Source: Methylobacterium segetis (lineage in GTDB: Bacteria; Pseudomonadota; Alphaproteobacteria; Rhizobiales; Beijerinckiaceae). Taken from it: a stretch of DNA of 39,513 bases. Every line of letters begins with the position of its first letter. Positions within the stretch are counted from its first letter, which is position 1. A program made the position numbers and the translations under genes. The stretch is from the NCBI RefSeq assembly GCF_004348265.1, contig NZ_SMNT01000057.1, forward strand, positions 1 to 39,513. Direction: 5' to 3'. Shown piece by piece: positions 34,690-39,513 of the stretch. Under the pieces are notes generated by a model that made no database searches, had not been told where the DNA came from, and saw nothing but the letters and a program-made list of their open reading frames with translations.

Positions 34690-35229
34690 ATGTCCGAGAT
34701 CTGGTTCCGCACGGGCGAGGCGACGGTGCTCGCCGCCGAAGGTCAGTACACGGACGCGATGCCCGAGGTGCTGATCGGCTCCACCCGCGGGCCGGCGGGG
34801 CAGGCCTTCGCCAACATGATGGGCCAAGTGCAGGGCCACACCCGCATGTTCGTGGTGCGCGACCTCAACCAGCTCGTTCGCCCGGCCACCATGATGACCA
34901 CCAAGGCCACGATCCACACGGCGGAATACGTCGAGCTCCTCGGCGGCGTGGTCCAGGCGGCCACGGGGGATGCCATCGTCGATTGCATCATCGAGGGCGT
35001 CCTGCCGAAGGACGGGCTCGACGACCTCTGCATGATCATCATGATCTGGCTCGACCCGCGCTGCGCGGAGGATCCGAACCTCGACCGCAAGGACCTCTAC
35101 CGGACGAACTACGAGGCGACGAAGCTCGCCATCGCCCGCGCGCTCAAGGGCGAGCCCACGGTCGAGGAGCTGATCGCCAACCGGAAGACGGTGAAGCATT
35201 ACGCGCTGGAAGACGTGATCGAGTACTGA
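34690..35229 (+). CDS. Formaldehyde-activating enzyme (Fae) family paralogue
   Basis: Fae condenses formaldehyde with tetrahydromethanopterin in methylotrophs. This 179-residue protein aligns with Fae over its length: the FRTGEATVLA start, VLIGSTRGPAGQAFANMM, RPATMMTTKATIH, AIVDCIIEGVLPKDGLDDL and the strongly Fae-like TNYEATKLAIARALKGEP. It differs from canonical Fae in two visible ways. The histidine in the AHIDLIIG-type segment, the proposed catalytic acid of Fae, is Met24 here (AMPEVLIG). A few residues are also inserted before TNYEATKL (ERKDLY-type loop). It is thus a divergent paralogue (Fae2/Fae3-like), and formaldehyde activation cannot be assumed. It is a single gene followed by a good terminator. 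Confidence 0.82.
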   Translation: MSEIWFRTGEATVLAAEGQYTDAMPEVLIGSTRGPAGQAFANMMGQVQGHTRMFVVRDLNQLVRPATMMTTKATIHTAEYVELLGGVVQAATGDAIVDCIIEGVLPKDGLDDLCMIIMIWLDPRCAEDPNLDRKDLYRTNYEATKLAIARALKGEPTVEELIANRKTVKHYALEDVIEY

Positions 35230-35241
35230 GCCGGGCTCAGC

Positions 35242-35272
35242 GCGCCCGCATCCGGGAGGTGCGGGCGCTTTC
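35242..35272 (+). terminator. Intrinsic terminator after the Fae homologue
   Basis: GCGCCCGCA (35242-35250) pairs perfectly with TGCGGGCGC (35260-35268) across a 9-nt loop and is followed by TTTC. It starts 12 bp after the stop codon. This is the most convincing rho-independent terminator in the window, although the T-run is short. Confidence 0.65.
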
Positions 35273-35350
35273 AGGGGCGACTCGGCGGTGCCCGAGACAG
35301 TACCCGGCACGATTCATGAAATCTGGAGATCCCGGCTTTTCGAGCCGTCC

Positions 35351-35788
35351 TCACCCCCGCGGGATCCGCCCCACGGAGCACAGGGTGCGGATCGAGCCCG
35401 CGCTGTCGGTGTAGCAGCTCGCCGACCAGCCGTTCTGCTGGATGAAGGACTTGCGGCGCTCGGCGAGGGAGGCTTGGTACGCCTTGACCAGGATCGCCTG
35501 GACGGCCGCGGGCGACTCGCCGACGAGGAGCTGCGCGGCGACCGAGAGATCCTGGAAGAAGGCCGGGGACGGGCTCGGGTCGCCGGAACTCGCCTGGACG
35601 ATCGGCTCGGCCCGGCAGGTGAGGTCGACCTTGATGCTGCCCGGCACCTTGATGTCGATGCTCGGCCCCGAGCGGCGCCCGAGCTTGCCGCCGGTCGCCG
35701 CCGCGATCTGCTGGGCGAGCCCGTCGCATTCGTCGGCCTTGGCCGCGACGGGGGCGAGGAGGAGCAGGGCGAGGGCGAGTCGAAGCAT
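35351..35788 (-). CDS. Putative exported protein, 145 residues
   Basis: A clear signal peptide (MLRLALALLLLAPVAAKA, cleavage after residue 18) is followed by a mature domain of about 127 residues with four cysteines in the segments DECDGLA, DLTCRAE, SASCYTD and TLCSVGR, suggesting two disulfides in the periplasm. The sequence VPGSIKVDLTCRAEPIVQASS and the AERRKSFIQQNGW helix give no family that I recognise. It lies 47 bp downstream of dnaE2 on the same strand and could be read through from it. Confidence 0.75.
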   Translation of the reverse strand: MLRLALALLLLAPVAAKADECDGLAQQIAAATGGKLGRRSGPSIDIKVPGSIKVDLTCRAEPIVQASSGDPSPSPAFFQDLSVAAQLLVGESPAAVQAILVKAYQASLAERRKSFIQQNGWSASCYTDSAGSIRTLCSVGRIPRG

Positions 35789-35835
35789 GGCGGCACTCTA
35801 CGCGGGCGCCGCCGCTTGTCGAGGCACCGCTCCCC

Positions 35836-38800
35836 TCAGTGGAAGTCCCGGCTGCGATAGACCCGGCGGTCGAGGGGCGCCCCGAAATCGTTGGTCTCGG
35901 GCGGCAGCCGCATCCCGCCCTCGCGCAGGAGCCGCAGCTCCTCCGTGAGGTCGCGGAAGCGCTCGGCGATCACGTGCACCACCCGGTGCTCGCCCGAGCC
36001 CTCCCGCTGCACGCGGCCGCGTACGGCGAGGAAGCGGGCGGTCATCGCCGCGCGCCGGTTCGCCTCGAAGACCTTGCGCCAGACGATCACGTTGGCGATG
36101 CCCGTCTCGTCCTCGATCGTCAGGAAGACGACGCCCTTGGCCGTGCCCGGCCGCTGCCGGGTGAGGACGAGGCCCGCCACCGTCACCCGGCTGTTCGGGG
36201 CCAGCGCCTCGTCGAGATGGTCGCGGGCGGGGATCGCGCCGATCCGGGTCAGCCGCCCGCGGAAGAAGGCGATGGGGTGGCCCTTCAGCGAGAGGCCGGT
36301 CGCCGCGTAATCCTCCGCCACCTGCTCGCTCGGGGCGAGGGCGGGGAGCGCCACCGCGGGCTCGTGCCGGAACAGGCCGTCGTCGGCGTGGAAGGCGAAG
36401 AGGGGGAGGGGCGTCTCGAGGAGATGCGCCCGCCGGTCCGCTCCCGCCTCGGCGGCGGCCTTCGCGGCCCTGCGGGCCGAGGTGCCCTCGAGCGTGCGCA
36501 CCATCCAGAGGGCGGCGCGCCGGTCGAGGTCGAGGGAGCGGAAGGCGTCGGCCTCGGCGAGCCGCTCCAGGGCGTTGCGGGGCAGCGCGAGGGCCGCCTG
36601 CAGGCCCTCGATGCTGGCGTAGCCGTTGCCGCGCGCCGCCACGAGCCGGCGCATCGCGGCCTCGGGCAGGCCGCTCACCTGCCGCAGGCCGATGCGCACG
36701 GCGAGCCGGCGCGGGCCGCCGGGCGGCGGGGGCTCGGAGGCCGGCTCCAGCGTGCAGTCCCAGTCGCTCGCGTTCACGTCCGGGCCCCGCACCTCGACGC
36801 CGTGGGCGCGGGCGTCCCGCACGAGCTGGGCCGGCTGGTAGAAGCCCATCGGCTGCGCAGTGAGGATCGCGGCCAGGAAGACGTCCGGGTGGCGGCACTT
36901 CATCCAGGCCGAGGCGTAGACGAGGAGGGCGAAGCTCGCGGCGTGGCTCTCGGGGAAGCCGTAGGTGGAGAAGCCCCGGATCTGCGCGAAGCAGCGCTCG
37001 GCGAAGTCGCGCGGGTAGCCGCGGCCCGTCATGCCGCCCACGAACTTCTCCTCGAAGGCGCCGATCGTGCCGACGTGCCGGAAGGTCGCCATGGCCCGGC
37101 GCAGGCCGTCGGCTTCCGCCGGGGTGAAGCCCGCCGCCGTGATGGCGATCTGCATGGCGTGCTCCTGGAAGAGCGGCACGCCGTAGGTCTTGTGCAGCAC
37201 CGCGTGCAGCTCGTCCGCCGGCCCGTGGGCCGGGTGGGGGGCGGGGTAGGTGACGGGCTCGATCCCGGCCCGGCGGCGCAGGTAGGGGTGGACCATGTCC
37301 CCCTGGATCGGCCCGGGGCGCACGATCGCGACCTGCACCACGAGATCGTAGAATTCCCGGGGCTTCAGCCGCGGCAGCATCGACATCTGCGCCCGGCTCT
37401 CGACCTGGAACACGCCGACGGAATCGGCCCGCGCCAGCATGGCGTAGACGGCTTCGTCCGCCTGCGGCAGGTCGGCCAGGGTCGGGTAGGCGTGGCCGTA
37501 ATCCCGCTCCAGGAAGGCGAGGCCGCGCTTCAGGCAGGTGAGCATGCCGAGCGCCAGCACGTCGACCTTCATCAGGTCGAGCACGTCGATGTCGTCCTTG
37601 TCCCACTCGATGAAGGTGCGCTCGGGCATGGCGGCGTTGCAGACCGGCACCGTCTCGTCGAGGCGCCCGCGGGTCAGCACGAATCCGCCGACATGCTGCG
37701 ACAGGTGGCGGGGAAAGCCGATCAGCGCGACCGCGAGGTCGACCGCCTGCCGGATCGCGGGGTTGGCCGGATCGAGCCCGGCTTCCGCGACGTGGCTGTC
37801 CGGCAGGTCCTTGCCCCAGGAGCCCCAGACCGTCTCGGAGAGGGCGGCGGTGATGTCCTCGGTCAGCCCCAGCACCTTGCCGACCTCGCGGATCGCCGAG
37901 CGCGGCCGGTAATGGATCACGGTGGAGCAGATCGCGGCGCGCTCGCGGCCGTACTTGGCATAGAGGTACTGGATCACCTCCTCGCGGCGCTCGTGCTCGA
38001 AATCGACGTCGATGTCGGGCGGCTCGTCCCGGTTCTCGGAGATGAAGCGGGCGAACAGAAGCCGGTGCTTGGCCGGGTCGACCGCGGTGATGCCGAGGCA
38101 GTAGCAGACCGCGGAATTCGCCGCCGAGCCGCGCCCCTGGCAGAGGATGCCCCGGCCGCGGGCGAATTCCACGAGATCGAACAGGGTGAGGAAGTAGCGG
38201 GCGTAGCCCATCTTCGCGATGAGGCGCAGCTCCTCGCGAAGCGTCGCCTCGACGGTTTCCGGAACACCCTCGGGGAAGCGCCAGAGCGCGCGCTCGAAGG
38301 TCTTCTCCTCGAGATATTCCTGCGCCGTCCGGCCCGGCGGCACCGGCTCGTCGGGATACTCGTAGGTCAGCTGGCTAAGGGAGAAGTCGCAGGCTTCCAC
38401 GATCTCGAGCGTGCGCGCGAGCGCCTGCGGGTGGTCGGCGAAGAGGCGGGCCATCTCGTGGGCCGGCTTCAGGTGCCGCTCGGCGTTGGCCTCCAGGCGG
38501 TAGCCGGCCTCGCCGATCCGGCAGCCCTCGCGGATGCAGGTCACCACGTCCTGGAGCGGGCGCCGGTCCGGGTGGTGGTAGAGCGCGTCCGAGACCGCGA
38601 CGAGCGGCGCGCCGAGACGCTCGCCGAGCTCGGCCAAGAGCCCGAGGCGGCGCCGTTCGTCGCCGCGCCGGGCATGGCTGCCGCCGAGATAGGTCCGGCC
38701 CGGCGCAGCGGCCGCGAGCGCCTCGAGATGGGCGGCGAAGCCCTTGCCCGGCGTGAGGCGCCGCCCCGGCGGCATCGCGATGAAGATCTGGCCCTCGGCC

Positions 38801-39183
38801 GCCTCCAGCATCTCGGCGAAGCCGAACCGGCACTCGCCCTTGCGCGCGCGCCGGTTGCCGGCTGAGAGCAGCCGGCAGAGCCGGCCATAGGCCGCCCGGT
38901 CCATCGGGTAGGTGACGGCCTCGAAGCCCTCCTCGCTGATGAGGCGCACGCCCGGCAGGAAGCGGATCTTCCACCGCTCCTCCTCGTCCGGGTCCCGCGG
39001 GTTCGCGGGCTTCACCCGGGCGGCCGCGTGGGCGCGCACAAGCCCCGACACCGTGTTGCGGTCGGCGATGCCGATGGCCGAGAGCCCGTAGGCCATCGCC
39101 TGTTCCACGTATTCCTGCGGGTGCGAGGCGCCGCGCAGGAAGGAGAAGTTCGTGGCGACGGCGAGTTCCGCGTAGGCGCTCAC
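35836..39183 (-). CDS. dnaE2: Error-prone DNA polymerase DnaE2
   Basis: DnaE2 (ImuC) is the C-family translesion polymerase of the ImuA-ImuB-DnaE2 mutasome, induced by DNA damage. The 1115-residue protein starts with an altered PHP domain (YAELAVATNFSFLRGASHP, without the metal-binding His of the ELH motif). It then shows the polymerase palm signatures GRGSAANSAVCYCLGIT and PPDIDVDFEHERREEVIQYL, the LMKVDVLALGMLT segment, YGFPESHAASFALLVYASAW, the OB domain (ALAPNSRVTVAGLVLTRQRPG) and the family end YRSRDFH. The start is GTG at 39183, overlapping the imuB stop as GTGA. No LexA site can be judged, because the operon start is outside the window. Confidence 0.95.
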   Translation of the reverse strand: MSAYAELAVATNFSFLRGASHPQEYVEQAMAYGLSAIGIADRNTVSGLVRAHAAARVKPANPRDPDEEERWKIRFLPGVRLISEEGFEAVTYPMDRAAYGRLCRLLSAGNRRARKGECRFGFAEMLEAAEGQIFIAMPPGRRLTPGKGFAAHLEALAAAAPGRTYLGGSHARRGDERRRLGLLAELGERLGAPLVAVSDALYHHPDRRPLQDVVTCIREGCRIGEAGYRLEANAERHLKPAHEMARLFADHPQALARTLEIVEACDFSLSQLTYEYPDEPVPPGRTAQEYLEEKTFERALWRFPEGVPETVEATLREELRLIAKMGYARYFLTLFDLVEFARGRGILCQGRGSAANSAVCYCLGITAVDPAKHRLLFARFISENRDEPPDIDVDFEHERREEVIQYLYAKYGRERAAICSTVIHYRPRSAIREVGKVLGLTEDITAALSETVWGSWGKDLPDSHVAEAGLDPANPAIRQAVDLAVALIGFPRHLSQHVGGFVLTRGRLDETVPVCNAAMPERTFIEWDKDDIDVLDLMKVDVLALGMLTCLKRGLAFLERDYGHAYPTLADLPQADEAVYAMLARADSVGVFQVESRAQMSMLPRLKPREFYDLVVQVAIVRPGPIQGDMVHPYLRRRAGIEPVTYPAPHPAHGPADELHAVLHKTYGVPLFQEHAMQIAITAAGFTPAEADGLRRAMATFRHVGTIGAFEEKFVGGMTGRGYPRDFAERCFAQIRGFSTYGFPESHAASFALLVYASAWMKCRHPDVFLAAILTAQPMGFYQPAQLVRDARAHGVEVRGPDVNASDWDCTLEPASEPPPPGGPRRLAVRIGLRQVSGLPEAAMRRLVAARGNGYASIEGLQAALALPRNALERLAEADAFRSLDLDRRAALWMVRTLEGTSARRAAKAAAEAGADRRAHLLETPLPLFAFHADDGLFRHEPAVALPALAPSEQVAEDYAATGLSLKGHPIAFFRGRLTRIGAIPARDHLDEALAPNSRVTVAGLVLTRQRPGTAKGVVFLTIEDETGIANVIVWRKVFEANRRAAMTARFLAVRGRVQREGSGEHRVVHVIAERFRDLTEELRLLREGGMRLPPETNDFGAPLDRRVYRSRDFH

Positions 39184-39513
39184 GCGAACAGCCCGTGCAC
39201 GAACCAGCCCGCCGGCTCGCCGGGGGCGTGGGCACCGTCCCGGTAGAGCCAGAGCCGGCGCCCGGATTCGCACTCGACCACGTAGTAGTCGCGGGTCTTG
39301 TCCGGGCTGCCCTTGCCGAGACCCCGCCACCATTCGGGCGCGATCCGCTCCGGCCCCTCCGCATGGGCGACCCGGTGCAGCCGCCGCCGCCAGCGGAACC
39401 GCTCCGGCGGTCCTTCCGGCGCCAGCGCGATCACCTCCTCGGCCGCCTCGCTGCGCTCGAACAGGACGAGGGGGCGCGGGCGCAGGCCCTCCTCCGGGCC
39501 GGGCCAGTGCAGG
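39180..39513 (-). CDS. imuB: DNA polymerase Y family protein ImuB, C-terminal part
   Basis: About 110 C-terminal codons are visible; the frame is open to the right edge. The sequence FRWRRRLHRVAHAEGPERIAPEWWR, TRDYYVVECESGRRLWLYRD and the end WFVHGLFA match the C-terminal region of ImuB, the catalytically inactive Y-family partner that recruits DnaE2 to the beta clamp. The Y-family core and clamp-binding motif are outside the window. The stop overlaps the dnaE2 GTG start by 4 bp, indicating coupled translation. Sequence quality here is consistent with an intact gene. Confidence 0.9.
   Translation of the reverse strand, partial: LHWPGPEEGLRPRPLVLFERSEAAEEVIALAPEGPPERFRWRRRLHRVAHAEGPERIAPEWWRGLGKGSPDKTRDYYVVECESGRRLWLYRDGAHAPGEPAGWFVHGLFA

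Noticed and set aside
35836..39183. dnaE2 read as replicative dnaE
   Set aside because: The altered PHP start, the overlap with imuB and the C-terminal SRDFH ending fit the error-prone DnaE2 (ImuC), not the replicative subunit.

Overview
The window looks like chromosomal DNA of an aerobic, very GC-rich alphaproteobacterium, most likely Methylobacterium or a close relative. The grounds are the oxygen-dependent cobalamin pathway (CobG, CobN), the CbtB-CbtA-DUF1636-CobW cobalt module, a formaldehyde-activating-enzyme (Fae) homologue, the alphaproteobacterial ImuB-DnaE2 pair, and CCCTCTCCCG-type palindromes. The genus is inferred from gene content, not from a marker gene. No rRNA, tRNA, CRISPR array, insertion sequence or prophage was seen.

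Region 1 (1-12710) is a cobalamin locus. A B12 riboswitch (11291-11462, minus strand), with a plausible promoter just upstream, precedes ten closely packed minus-strand genes: cbtB, cbtA, a DUF1636 gene, cobW, a Uma2-family gene, cobN, cobG, cobH, cobI and cobJ. cobK faces cobJ, and cobL runs off the left edge. On the other side of the riboswitch, cobU and cobO are transcribed divergently. Region 2 (12748-21336) mixes more cobalamin genes (cobC, cbiB, cobQ) with two malonate genes, malonyl-CoA decarboxylase and malonyl-CoA synthetase (matB), a small conserved-looking ORF and an MFS transporter. Together the cob genes cover much of the route from precorrin-2 to adenosylcobinamide-GDP. cobA, cobF, cobM, cobB, cobS, cobT and cobV are not in the window.

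Region 3 (21436-27424) holds unrelated housekeeping and envelope genes: a YihY/BrkB membrane protein, msrB, a degenerate CYTH-domain protein with a disordered tail, an L,D-transpeptidase, dctA and a ROK-family sugar kinase. Region 4 (27464-33659) is a methionine-cycle unit: an ArsR-methyltransferase fusion regulator under a perfect 20-bp palindrome that overlaps its own start codon, metF, a small coiled-coil gene, and cobalamin-dependent metH, which uses the product of region 1. Region 5 (33819-39513) carries a lipoprotein, two small uncharacterised proteins, the Fae homologue and the mutasome genes dnaE2 and imuB (partial).

The items most worth a second look are the Fae homologue lacking the expected catalytic histidine, the CYTH protein lacking its ExExK motif, the palindromic repeat inserted in frame into cobG, the short tandem repeats (14-22 bp units) that recur at gene junctions, and the operator that overlaps the regulator's start codon. 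I did not find a clearly new multi-gene system.
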